Source: CAWDMC01 sp963803295 (GTDB taxonomy: Bacteria > Acidobacteriota > Terriglobia > UBA7540). From it: DNA of 64,000 nt. Shown one piece after another: positions 8,379 to 15,927 of the stretch; positions within the stretch are counted from its first letter, which is position 1; the number at the start of each line of letters is the position of its first letter. The notes below the pieces were generated by a model. That model was not told the DNA's origin. It searched no databases and was given only the letters and a program-made list of their open reading frames with translations. The position numbers and the translations under genes are program-made. The stretch covers positions 62,001 through 126,000 of the forward strand of contig CAWDMC010000011.1 of assembly GCA_963803295.1 (NCBI GenBank). The letters are read 5' to 3'.

Positions 8379-11300
8379 CTACCAACTGAGCCGTAAGGCA
8401 AGTTGAATTTGACGGGAGTTTTCGGCCGAGCTGATCTTGCCGAAATTCGACGTGCCCAGAATGAGTCCGGGTCGATCGAAATTGGGATGGTTGGTTAAAT
8501 TGAAAACGTCGAAGCGAAGGCCGGCGGTAACCCTCTCCGGTAGTCCAGGCAGATGGGCTTCGCGGTTGAGACTCAAATCCCACTCGCCCAGACCTGGTCC
8601 GGTGATGATGTTGCGGCCTTCGTTGCCGGGAATGCTGTAGACGCCGAGACTATCCGAAAAGAGAGGCGGCGCCGCGAGAGCTGCGGTGTTGAACCAGTGA
8701 TCCGGCCACCGTTGGCCCGAAGACAAGTTGGGATTCGCCACCAGGTCGGGTCGATCCGTGCCGTTCGATTGCGTCCCGCTCAGCGCCGTTGCGAGTACTG
8801 CCGTGAGAGGCTGTCCTGATTCGAGACTTATGATGGCCGAAGCCTGCCATTGGCCAAAGATCGTCGCGGCCGCACCTCCACCACTAAGCCAGCGGCGATT
8901 GCGGCCGAAGGGCAATTCCCAGACGCTTGAGAACGCCAGGCGATGACGAACATCGAAGTCGGACAAGCCGCGCTCCGCCTTCAGATTGTAGTTGTCCTGC
9001 GGCTGATCGGTACCATTCAGGCCGGAGGCCGTATCGATTGACTTGCCCCAGGTGTAACCCGCTTCGAATGCCAGACCCCGCGAGAATCGACGCTCCAGCC
9101 GGATGACCAGCGCGTTATAGTTCGAGTTCACGTCGTCGGCGCGGATGAACTGATTGGAACCGGGTTGCGGGTGATACCCGAGGCGCTGGCCCGGCAAGTT
9201 GGGAATCCCCTGGTTCTGAAGAGATCGCCGAGGCAACTTGTGGCCATCTGAGCCGGTATAGCTGAGCGAAATCAGCGTGCTCGGGGTCAATTGGCGATCG
9301 GCCGAGAGACTCCACTCATACACGTAGCCGTTGCGCAAATTGGGCGGTGAGGAGATGGCTACGGGCTCCTGATTGCCCAGTTGATAGGCCAGAGAATAGG
9401 TGAGCACGGGCGGAGCGTAGGATTGCCCGCAAGCGCCAGGTCCGTAGAAGCGGCACAGATCGAGGCCAAACAGGAATTCTGTAAGCGGCGGGCTCAGGCG
9501 AGTCTCCGCCGCGTAATCGAGTTCGCCCAATGAGTTGTAGACGCCGATCGCGCCCCGCAGGGCCATCTTTCCGTTGCCACGCGGGTCCCAGGCGAACCCG
9601 AGGCGCGGCGCCCATCCAGCCCAATCCGGCCTGATGAGCGAGCGAGGCAGGCCTGCTTGCCCGGAAGTGATGAAGTCCAGACCGTATTGCTGTTGGAGGC
9701 TCCCGATCAGCGGGTTTGAAGTGAGACTGGAGGCCTGTCCACGATCATTGCGCACGATGAAGCGGCGAGCGTCCGCCGGGTCGAGTATGGAACCTCGTCC
9801 GTCGGCATTGACCGGGGGCGAGTAAAATTCCTCACGGAGGCCGTAGGTCAAAGTAAGCCGGCGCGTGATGCGGAAGTCGTCCGAAAAATACGCGCCAAAG
9901 TAATTCAGGCGATCGTTGCCTCCCGAGTTTCCGGCCTGTGCGAAGGAAAGAAACGGCCGTCCCAACAGAAAGTCCGAAAACGCCGTGCCGGATACGGAAC
10001 TCGCGCCGTCGCTGAAAGAAAAGACACCCTGGCCAAAATCTTCTACGAGGTAGAACAATCGCAGGCGGCGGAAATCGGCGCCAAATTTGAAGGTGTGCCG
10101 GCCCTTGACCCAAGCCAAACTGTCGGTGAACTGAAAGGCATTGTCCTTGCGAATCTGCGGCTGGAAGATATCGCTGTCCCCCATGTCCGCGTAGCCCGGG
10201 ACGTTAATGGCAGGGATGCCGTCGTTGCTGGCGCCGGGCGCGCGCCTGATGCCGAGCGATTCGAGAAAACCGCGATGGATATTCTGAGCCGCCTTGGTAC
10301 CGTGGTAATACAGATAGCTAAAGCGCAGATCATTCACCAGCGTGGGTTTGAGCACCGACGTAAACCCCACCGCCACATCTTCACCGGTGTCATCTTTGTC
10401 GGTGCCGTATCCGGGTGGTGCGGGCGGGTTTTGGGCAAAGCTGTTGGGAACGAAGGGAAAAAGTTGCGCGCTCCGGAAGGAGACGAATCGTCCGAAAAGC
10501 TGCTGGTTTGGCGTCCATTGGTGGTCGATGCGCAACGTGTATTGGTTGGAGGTGAGATCGTGGCGGCCCACGTTGATGGAGTTGTTCTCGCCCAGGGCAG
10601 CGCCTGGCTGACTCGGCAAGGGTACACGATCGAGCACGGCGCTTGATAGAGGGTCGATCACAAAAGCAGGGATGCGATTACCTGAAAATGGTTGGCCCGT
10701 GCCAGGTTCGACGATCGCCGGAAAAGGTTGGCCCGTAAGCGGATTTGTGCCGCTGAAATCGTAATTGCGCATCGCCGTCGTGGGAAGCAGAGTAGTATTG
10801 GTCACGCTCTGCCGCACCCTGAAACCCTCGTAGTTACCGAAGAAGAACGTCCGATCGCGCTTGATGGGACCGCCCAGGCTGGCGCCAAACTGGTTCTGGC
10901 GAAAGGGTGGAATCGGACGCGCCGGGTCATCGAAGAAGTTCCGGGCGTCGAGAGCACTGTTACGCAGGTACTCATAGGCCGTGCCGGAAACACGATTGCT
11001 GCCCGAGCGCGTCGCGATGCTCACCTGTGCGCCCGAAGCCACTCCGAATTCCGCCGGATAGGAATTCTCCTCCACGCGAAACTCGCGGATCGCATCGACG
11101 GAGGGGTTCACGGCAATGCTGTAAGCAAAGGGCTCCATCAGGCTGACGCCGTCGAGGGTGAAATTGTTGCGCTCCGATCGCTGTCCGTCCACGGAAAAGC
11201 CGAGTCCGAGGGCCGGCGTGTTGAATTGCTGGCTCGAGCCGTTAGGATAAGGTGGGGTAGCTCCGGCGGCCAGCAGCGCCAGTTGGATAAACTGGCGGCC

Positions 11301-11774
11301 ATTCAGGGGCAGGGCCTCGATCCGGCGGTTCTCGATCTCATCGCCGAGCGCGGGAGACTGGGTGTTTACGAGCGGCGGCCGCGCCCGCACGTCTTCGAAA
11401 TCGCCCTTCCTCTCGATTTCTAAGGTGGCGTCGATCCGGACCTTCTGGCCGATGGCGAGGACCAAGTCACGCCTCTCCCAGGTTGCGAAGCCGTCAAATC
11501 TGACCGTCAAGTCGTAGGTACCGACGGGAACGACAGGGAACTCGTAGAATCCCTCTGAGTTGGTAACCGTCTGGTATATCCGACCTGTCGCGGGACTGCG
11601 CAGGACCGCTCCGGCCGCAGGTATTACCGCACCTTGCGGATCGAAAACGGTTCCCTGGACCTGACCTGCTGGACCTTGGGCCCACAAAAGCGACCCCCGC
11701 ACCCACACCTGCGCCGGCAAGAGCAAGCCTAGCAAAAACGCCGTCCGCGCGAGCTTCGTATACCAGATCTTCAA
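8379..11774 (-). CDS. TonB-dependent receptor, Oar-like, FMN-riboswitch controlled
   Basis: This is a 1131-residue outer-membrane receptor. The start is a TTG at 11774, with AGGGG about 8 bases upstream. It has a signal peptide (about residues 10-32) and then a carboxypeptidase-regulatory-like beta domain (VQGTVFDPQGAVIPAA through TYDLTVRFDGF). A plug domain follows (LNGRQFIQLALLAAG, FSVDGQRSERNNFTLDGVS, GSNRVSGTAYEYLRNSALDARNFF by position). The long beta-barrel ends with the aromatic RQIQLALRLSW typical of outer-membrane insertion. Such Oar-like receptors are abundant in Acidobacteriota and are usually guessed to import glycans or peptides. Here an FMN riboswitch lies in the leader (11909-12091), so I infer a flavin (riboflavin, FMN or FAD) substrate. 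No TonB, ExbB or inner-membrane flavin transporter is in the window. Confidence 0.9.
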   Translation of the reverse strand: MKIWYTKLARTAFLLGLLLPAQVWVRGSLLWAQGPAGQVQGTVFDPQGAVIPAAGAVLRSPATGRIYQTVTNSEGFYEFPVVPVGTYDLTVRFDGFATWERRDLVLAIGQKVRIDATLEIERKGDFEDVRARPPLVNTQSPALGDEIENRRIEALPLNGRQFIQLALLAAGATPPYPNGSSQQFNTPALGLGFSVDGQRSERNNFTLDGVSLMEPFAYSIAVNPSVDAIREFRVEENSYPAEFGVASGAQVSIATRSGSNRVSGTAYEYLRNSALDARNFFDDPARPIPPFRQNQFGASLGGPIKRDRTFFFGNYEGFRVRQSVTNTTLLPTTAMRNYDFSGTNPLTGQPFPAIVEPGTGQPFSGNRIPAFVIDPLSSAVLDRVPLPSQPGAALGENNSINVGRHDLTSNQYTLRIDHQWTPNQQLFGRFVSFRSAQLFPFVPNSFAQNPPAPPGYGTDKDDTGEDVAVGFTSVLKPTLVNDLRFSYLYYHGTKAAQNIHRGFLESLGIRRAPGASNDGIPAINVPGYADMGDSDIFQPQIRKDNAFQFTDSLAWVKGRHTFKFGADFRRLRLFYLVEDFGQGVFSFSDGASSVSGTAFSDFLLGRPFLSFAQAGNSGGNDRLNYFGAYFSDDFRITRRLTLTYGLREEFYSPPVNADGRGSILDPADARRFIVRNDRGQASSLTSNPLIGSLQQQYGLDFITSGQAGLPRSLIRPDWAGWAPRLGFAWDPRGNGKMALRGAIGVYNSLGELDYAAETRLSPPLTEFLFGLDLCRFYGPGACGQSYAPPVLTYSLAYQLGNQEPVAISSPPNLRNGYVYEWSLSADRQLTPSTLISLSYTGSDGHKLPRRSLQNQGIPNLPGQRLGYHPQPGSNQFIRADDVNSNYNALVIRLERRFSRGLAFEAGYTWGKSIDTASGLNGTDQPQDNYNLKAERGLSDFDVRHRLAFSSVWELPFGRNRRWLSGGGAAATIFGQWQASAIISLESGQPLTAVLATALSGTQSNGTDRPDLVANPNLSSGQRWPDHWFNTAALAAPPLFSDSLGVYSIPGNEGRNIITGPGLGEWDLSLNREAHLPGLPERVTAGLRFDVFNLTNHPNFDRPGLILGTSNFGKISSAENSRQIQLALRLSW

Positions 11775-11781
11775 TGAAGAC

Positions 11782-11797
11782 GCCCCTGATTCGGGGC
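11782..11797 (-). promoter_or_regulatory. Hairpin sequestering the receptor Shine-Dalgarno
   Basis: On the transcript GCCCC (11797-11793) can pair with GGGGC (11786-11782) across a 6-base loop. The GGGG strand is the only ribosome site for the TTG start at 11774. This suggests the riboswitch controls translation rather than termination, since no T-run follows any hairpin here. A second 6-bp hairpin GGGCAG/CTGCCC lies upstream (11827-11846) and may be the alternative partner. Confidence 0.5.
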
Positions 11798-11908
11798 AAG
11801 AATGAGTGAGGGAACGCGCTCTGACCGGGCAGACTTACACCTGCCCTGGAGAATGACGACGACCTGCCTGATAGTCGGCAATGTCGCGTCTCAAACGCGC
11901 GTACGCTC

Positions 11909-12091
11909 GACCTTCTCCCATCCGGACTATACCGTCGGCTCCGGAGTTTCACCGGATCGTGGGAAGTCCTTCGCGTCCCGGCATCGGGAAACACCGGGCG
12001 GAGCAACAAGACCTCCCTCGCGGGCTATACCGCCGATCGGGAATTGGATTGGCCGCGAAACCAAGCCGATCCTCACCCTGCCCCGAAGGTC
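11909..12091 (-). ncRNA. FMN riboswitch (RFN element)
   Basis: The minus strand shows the conserved RFN element. P1 is GACCTTC (12091-12085) pairing with GAAGGTC (11915-11909). After it come CGGGGCAGGGTGA, then the P2/P3 core AATTCCCGATCGGCGGT with AGCCCGCGAG. The distal half is GATCCGGTGAAACTCCGG, followed by AGCCGACGGTATAGTCCGG and ATGGGAGAAGG. These blocks match the family consensus almost base for base. P2 carries an extra arm of about 20 bases (12040-12070) and there is a variable arm near 11965-12010. FMN binding normally represses the downstream gene; the next gene, 134 bases on, is the TonB-dependent receptor. Recognition is by sequence and pairing read by eye, not by a covariance model. 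Confidence 0.95.
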
Positions 12092-12109
12092 TATTCAGAT
12101 GTCAAGTCG

Positions 12110-12118
12110 ATTATAGCA
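12110..12118 (-). promoter_or_regulatory. Extended -10 promoter for the FMN riboswitch transcript
   Basis: The minus strand reads TGCTATAAT, a perfect extended -10 box. A poor -35 element precedes it, as expected for an extended -10 promoter. Initiation near 12103 would place the riboswitch about 12 bases into the transcript. Confidence 0.7.
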
Positions 12119-12770
12119 CGAAGTGGGATGTCAGGGTCTCGATCAAAGGAGGACCGAGAGCGACGAGATGGGAGGGCTGCCGATCCCGCAAAAACCCGCT
12201 CGAATTCCGTTGGTTTTCCGCTGTTATTCCGCACCGTTTCTTGACGGCGACAAGGGTGCTTCCGGGCCGTCTGGCAACGTGTTATTAAGCCAGATTAAAG
12301 TTGGTGGGTGCAGACTGGATCTTGGCGGCTTGTTCAGCCCGAACTTTTGAACCTGTTCTTGGGTGGAATCCGTACACTGGTTCGGAAAACTTTTCGCCGG
12401 CTTGAAACGGTTTCATGTAGTTTTTGCCTGGAATAACGGCCGCTCTTCCGCTCAGAGATTCTCGTTTCGAGAAAAACAGAACCGGGCGTTCTGCGTCCGA
12501 GAAGGGTGCTCACGTTGCTGGATTAAGGTTCGGCGCCTGAATCGCGGCGGGGATACTGCAAAGGCCCATTCATAACAACAAATCCGCCTGCCGGAGGACG
12601 CGTTTTACGGCCGGATCATTGAGCCAATTCGCGCAACTCCGTCAAGACCTCCGGTAGATACCATGGGGACCTGCAAGCTATGGCACAGCGGCCATGTTTG
12701 GCATCGGACTCGCTCTAGAGAGCGGTGAGCTTGCGGGCGAAGCTTGAAAGTAAGCCAAATTGATTTCGTC
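12119..12770. other. Gene-free region, about 650 bases
   Basis: I see no supported coding region here on either strand. The stretch holds the upstream side of the riboswitch promoter and, toward its right end, the presumed promoter region of the CsbD gene. One short inverted repeat (TCTCG ttt CGAGA, near 12460-12475) is visible. Open frames present have unusual composition and no ribosome sites. A small RNA could be encoded but nothing shows it. Confidence 0.5.
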
Positions 12771-12785
12771 AAGAGGAGATAGCTA

Positions 12786-12965
12786 ATGAAAGACAGCACG
12801 AAGGACAAAGCAAAAGGAAAGGTTCATGAAGTTAAGGGGAGCGTGAAGGAAAAGGCGGGCCGCGCCACGAACAATCCCAATCTCGAAGCCGAGGGACAGG
12901 ATGAGAAGATCAGCGGAACGATACAGAAGAAAGTAGGCGACGTCGAAAAAGTCTTTGAGAAATAG
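12786..12965 (+). CDS. CsbD family stress protein
   Basis: This 59-residue protein is short and easily overlooked. The ATG at 12786 follows GAGGAG (12773-12778). The sequence begins MKDSTKDKAKGKVHEVKGSV and continues with KEKAGRATNNPNLEAEGQDE, then KISGTIQKKVGDVEKVFEK. This is the CsbD pattern: a charged helical protein with repeated K-G-K-x-x-E-x-K-G units and the central NPxLEAEGQ block. CsbD members are induced by general or osmotic stress in many bacteria, but their biochemical role is unknown. It opens a group of small stress-type genes that runs to 16515. Confidence 0.92.
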   Translation: MKDSTKDKAKGKVHEVKGSVKEKAGRATNNPNLEAEGQDEKISGTIQKKVGDVEKVFEK

Positions 12966-13079
12966 CGTCTAACCACCTCGCGGCTGCGACCCACCTTTGT
13001 GAGACTCATCTTCAACTTAGCGCGGGGCGCAGCCGCTTTCTTAAGCTCACCGGAAAAATTCCCCGAAACTTATAGCAAA

Positions 13080-13570
13080 ATGCGAAACGCTCTACGCACT
13101 TTTGCGCACAAAACGGCCTAACGCAGTAGGATCGGTATGGTCGTTTGCCGCGGGTACTGTCGTAATCGCCGCTTGGTTGGTAACAGGTCGGATCTTCCGG
13201 CTTTCTCAAAACTGGCAACTTGTGATGACCTCGAGCACCACGGTCATAACCTTTTTGCTGGTGCTACTCCTGCAATATACCGAAAGTCGTCAGACTAGGG
13301 CAATTCAACTAAAACTCGATGAGCTTATCCGCGCCCTGCGCGAAGCCCGCAACCACATCGGTTCATCTACAAGAGTTGTCGGGTGAAGAGTTAGATAAGC
13401 TCGAGGAAGAGTTCAGGATACTACGGCGCCGGACACGCGGCGATCCTTCCGGGAGGTTAGGCACGCGCCCCAAGCCCTATCGGCGCGGCTTACGATTTCT
13501 TGCGCTTGAAGAATTCGACCTGGCGCAACCGTTTGGTCGCTTCCTCTTTACTTTTGTAAGGACCTCCTAG
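13080..13570 (+). pseudogene. Low-affinity iron permease family gene with two frameshifts
   Basis: The product can be read only by joining three frames. From the ATG at 13080, MRNALRTFAHKTA reaches a TAA. Skipping the T at 13119 gives NAVGSVWSFAAG, two membrane segments (TVVIAAWLVTG and VITFLLVLLLQYT) and the family motif QTRAIQLKLDELIRALREARNH. Skipping one G at 13360-13361 gives IVHLQELSGEELDKLEEEFRIL, the usual C-terminal helix. The joined protein matches the small two-helix low-affinity iron permease family (about 130 residues) end to end, so both indels are single-base insertions. The region after about 13435 is probably not part of the protein and overlaps the convergent 45-aa gene. Recent decay and sequence error are both possible. 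Confidence 0.75.
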
Positions 13571-13627
13571 GTTCTTCCCTGTTTTTTCCGAAACTACCTT
13601 ATAGCCGTCCTTTACTTTCTTAATCAT
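13490..13627 (-). CDS. Small lysine-rich protein, 45 aa
   Basis: The minus strand encodes MIKKVKDGYKVVSEKTGKNL followed by GGPYKSKEEATKRLRQVEFF and KRKKS, starting at the ATG at 13627 after GAAAGGA. The pattern (short beta strands KVKDGYKVVSEKTGK, then a helix SKEEATKRLRQVEFFKRKK) is a recurrent small-protein type in soil bacteria in which a conserved hairpin precedes an EEAxKRLRQVExF helix. Function is unknown; a nucleic-acid-binding role is possible from the basic charge. It converges on the iron permease gene. Confidence 0.75.
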   Translation of the reverse strand: MIKKVKDGYKVVSEKTGKNLGGPYKSKEEATKRLRQVEFFKRKKS

Positions 13628-13734
13628 TTGTAGTTGTCCTTTCTTGCGGAGGCAACCCGGTCTTTAAGACCCACTACCGATGACTTCTCGAGGCGTGATG
13701 TCCACCGACCGCGGCAAGCACAAGCAAAGGTAGA

Positions 13735-13759
13735 GGGGCACCCACTGTGTGGGTACCCC
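13735..13759 (-). terminator. Hairpin downstream of the DUF892 gene
   Basis: An 11-base arm GGGGCACCCAC (13735-13745) pairs with GTGGGTACCCC (13749-13759) with two central mismatches and a 3-base loop. It lies 24 bases past the stop of the DUF892 gene. No T-run follows on the minus strand, so it is a weak terminator or a processing site. Confidence 0.4.
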
Positions 13760-13782
13760 CTTGCAAGGGCCATTTCAAGGTT

Positions 13783-14301
13783 TTAGCGGCCGGCCGAAGC
13801 TTCATTAACGCTTTGCTGCGCCGCTTCCCTGTTGATGTGCTGCTGCGCGATCTCAGTTAACTTGGCGTCGGCTTCCTTCTCTTCGTCGAGAGTCTCTTCG
13901 AGCAGCGATACAGCCCGGTCGTCTCCTAGTTGCTCAGCCCACGTCCTCAGCGAGCCGTAAACGGCCATTTCATAGTGTTCAACCCGCTGCGCACCAGCGA
14001 CTAAGCCGGCATCGATTACCGTTGAACTGTCCTGGCCGAGCAACTCCTCTCCCTCCTCGATAATTCCTCTTATCCCGTCGCACTTCTTGGCCTTGGGTTT
14101 CTGGCCGAGTTCAGCGAAGATCGTCTCGAGCCGCTTAACGTGTCCCTTCGTTTGCTCAAGATGCTCCTCGAGCGCACTCTGCAGGTCCCTGGAAGAAGCA
14201 GCTTTGGCGACTTTAGGTAAAGCCTTCACGATTTGGTTTTCGGCGTCGTAGACGTCTTGTAGCTCCTGAAGAAACAGATCCTTCAACGAGTCGATTTTCA
14301 T
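13783..14301 (-). CDS. DUF892 (YciE/YciF-like) ferritin-fold protein
   Basis: This 172-residue protein belongs to the YciE/YciF (DUF892) family of ferritin-like four-helix proteins. The ATG at 14301 follows AAGGAG. The N-terminal signature LKDLFLQELQDVYDAENQI carries the first metal ligands. Helix 2 has LEEHLEQTKGHVKRLETIF, and the later helices have VAGAQRVEHYEMAVYGSL and LLEETLDEEKEADAKLTEIA. These Glu/His positions match the di-iron site of the family. Members are induced by osmotic, cold or oxidative stress. Next to CsbD and other small stress genes, a protective role is likely (inference). Confidence 0.93.
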   Translation of the reverse strand: MKIDSLKDLFLQELQDVYDAENQIVKALPKVAKAASSRDLQSALEEHLEQTKGHVKRLETIFAELGQKPKAKKCDGIRGIIEEGEELLGQDSSTVIDAGLVAGAQRVEHYEMAVYGSLRTWAEQLGDDRAVSLLEETLDEEKEADAKLTEIAQQHINREAAQQSVNEASAGR

Positions 14302-14593
14302 ATTTCTTTCTCCTTCATATTCGGGCTTTGGGCGATGCTAGTGCGTCGCATTTCGACTGACTTACACGCACCTGCAGTGATTGCTCTATCGATACGGCAA
14401 TTGAGCTTTACAGCTCTGCCACTTAAGAAAGCACGGTCGATGCCATCACAAACTTAGTTTAAGAAACGCCGGTCTTGACGGCCATCACCATCAATGGGTA
14501 CTGGGCAGAGGAAGTTGTGGTACGGGATAAGATATCTCAACAAACTAGGGCTGCTAGAACAGCAAGGGGATGAACAAATGCAGATGCTCCATC
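14302..14593. other. Intergenic region, about 290 bases
   Basis: It lies between the DUF892 start (14301) and the DUF6496 stop (14594), both on the minus strand, so it should hold the DUF892 promoter. No convincing promoter boxes, hairpin with T-run or coding sequence is seen. Confidence 0.4.
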
Positions 14594-15097
14594 TCAGGAT
14601 CGTGAAGCCGCTCTGGTACGCGCTGCCTTGCGCGCTGCCTGCTGGCGCCCGGACCGTCCCTTGGTGTGGATCGCTTTCGCAGCGGCGCGTCTTCGCGCGG
14701 TGCCACCACGTTTTCGCGCGCTAGCGCGTGCCTGCCGAGCCAGGGACGCGGACGAAGCGGCGCTCCGTTCCTCGCGCTTCAGGGCGTGGAGTACGGCGCG
14801 GGAACGCTTCACGGAGGGCTTTCTCTTGCGTACCGATTGGCCCTTAGTAAGGTCTCGCTGGGCTTGCTCGCGCGTTCTACTCGAAGCCTTGTTTCTCGAG
14901 GGCGGGGGCAACCTGACGCCGGCTCGTCGTGCCTTTGAAAGTCCAATGGCAATTGCCTGCTTGGCCGATCGTGCCCCGTGCTTCCCCTCCCGGATATGGT
15001 CCATCTCCTCACGGACAAATTCACCCGCCTGCGTGCTGGATGACTTGCCCTCACGGGCATCTTCGCGAGCGCGTTCCAGGGTTTCTTTCTCAGGCAT
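14594..15097 (-). CDS. DUF6496-type protein with Arg/Ala/Ser-rich basic tail
   Basis: This is a 167-residue protein. The ATG at 15097 has AAGGAGG at good spacing. The first 65 residues carry the conserved block STQAGEFVREEMDHIREGKH and GARSAKQAIAIGLSKARRAG of the DUF6496 family, a predicted helical unit. Residues 66-167 form a very basic low-complexity tail made of K/R, A and S, resembling the C-terminal domain of histone H1-like or HU-tail proteins. The tail suggests DNA compaction or protection under stress (inference). Confidence 0.85.
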   Translation of the reverse strand: MPEKETLERAREDAREGKSSSTQAGEFVREEMDHIREGKHGARSAKQAIAIGLSKARRAGVRLPPPSRNKASSRTREQAQRDLTKGQSVRKRKPSVKRSRAVLHALKREERSAASSASLARQARASARKRGGTARRRAAAKAIHTKGRSGRQQAARKAARTRAASRS

Positions 15098-15142
15098 GGA
15101 AGCCTCCTTGGTTAGAACCGAAAGGCAAAGCAGTCTTGCGTG

Positions 15143-15394
15143 TTATAAGCGAGTTTTGTTTTCCACTTTCCTGGCGCCCTTGTCGACAGCTTTGGCAGAT
15201 TTATGAGTTCCACGCTTGACAGCCTTTTTGGTTTTGTGCGCGGTCTTCTTTACGGCGTTTTTAGTAGATCTCCCTGCGTCCTTGAGGTCACCCTTTGCAC
15301 CCGTATCCTGCATTGCAGCCGGCGTAGCCTGCACCAACGAAGGCAAGAGGAAGAAGGCGCAGAGGAACAGTACTTCATGGATAATCTTTTTCAC
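15143..15394 (-). CDS. Small secreted lysine-rich protein
   Basis: This 83-residue protein starts at a GTG (15394) preceded by AAAGGAG. A clear signal peptide (IIHEVLFLCAFFLLPSLVQA) precedes a mature part made almost wholly of charged repeats built on K-x-A-x-K-x-x-x-K, such as TKNAVKKTAHKTKKAVKRGT and HKSAKAVDKGARKVENK. The periodicity suggests one long amphipathic helix, similar to LEA- or apolipoprotein-like stress proteins. The exact family is unrecognised. It lies between the DUF6496 and DUF3309 genes, which have separate ribosome sites. Confidence 0.75.
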   Translation of the reverse strand: MKKIIHEVLFLCAFFLLPSLVQATPAAMQDTGAKGDLKDAGRSTKNAVKKTAHKTKKAVKRGTHKSAKAVDKGARKVENKTRL

Positions 15395-15538
15395 GAAATC
15401 TCCTTTGGGGTTCAGCTGCAGAGCTGCGCACGATGGAACGACCCTGTTAGGCGATTCCCCAGCGCCGGTTTCGGTATTCTCGGGTGATGGGCGGCGCTGA
15501 GGCCTAGCCTCGCCTCTGCTGGGACGGCAGGAAACCTG

Positions 15539-15694
15539 TCAGAGCCTGCCCAGCAGCAAGAGTATGATCACAATGATCAGCACGAGGCCAAGACCACCGC
15601 TGGGATAATAGCCCCAGCCGCGGCTATATGGCCATGCCGGGAGCGCTCCAAGGAGAAGCAGCACCAGTACAACCAGCAACAGCGTTCCAATCAT
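15539..15694 (-). CDS. DUF3309 family small membrane protein
   Basis: This is a 51-residue protein. I placed the start at the ATG at 15694 (AAGGAG upstream), not at the longer in-frame start at 15790. It consists of two hydrophobic helices, MIGTLLLVVLVLLLLGALP and GLGLVLIIVIILLLLGRL, joined by WPYSRGWGYYPSGG. This is the DUF3309 pattern nearly letter for letter. The family is widespread in soil and plant-associated bacteria. Its function is unknown and it is often found with stress genes, as here. Confidence 0.9.
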   Translation of the reverse strand: MIGTLLLVVLVLLLLGALPAWPYSRGWGYYPSGGLGLVLIIVIILLLLGRL

Positions 15695-15724
15695 AGGAGT
15701 CTCTCCTTTCCGCTGGATTGGCAA

Positions 15725-15846
15725 GATGCTGAAGAACCTGGGAGTCACGTCGTAGGGGGGGAGTCTACGCGGACTATGGGACTGCTTCACGAGTGCCCTC
15801 AGGCTTGCGCCTGAGGGTGCATGTGGCGAAGCTGGTTCTTCAGCAT
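15725..15846. repeat. Nested inverted-repeat element
   Basis: A perfect 14-base outer inverted repeat, GATGCTGAAGAACC (15725-15738) with GGTTCTTCAGCATC (15833-15846), encloses a perfect 9-base inner hairpin CCCTCAGGC ttgc GCCTGAGGG (15796-15817). No target-site duplication or coding frame is seen. It lies between the DUF3309 and general-stress genes and could be a REP/MITE-like repeat or a structured RNA. Confidence 0.6.
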
Positions 15847-15927
15847 CCTGCTAACCCGGACTGACCTCGAATTTTGGATAACCCTTTGTTTTTCGTGCGC
15901 CATCGCCAACGTCAATGCAATCCGGCC

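Noticed and set aside
12690..12712. TGGCAT-N5-TCGCT, similar to a sigma54 promoter
   Set aside because: The -12 element has a mismatch at a key position, and no sigma54 activator or site is nearby.
14494..14724. Plus-strand frame of 76 codons beside the DUF6496 gene
   Set aside because: It overlaps the conserved minus-strand gene, has no ribosome site and lacks protein-like composition.
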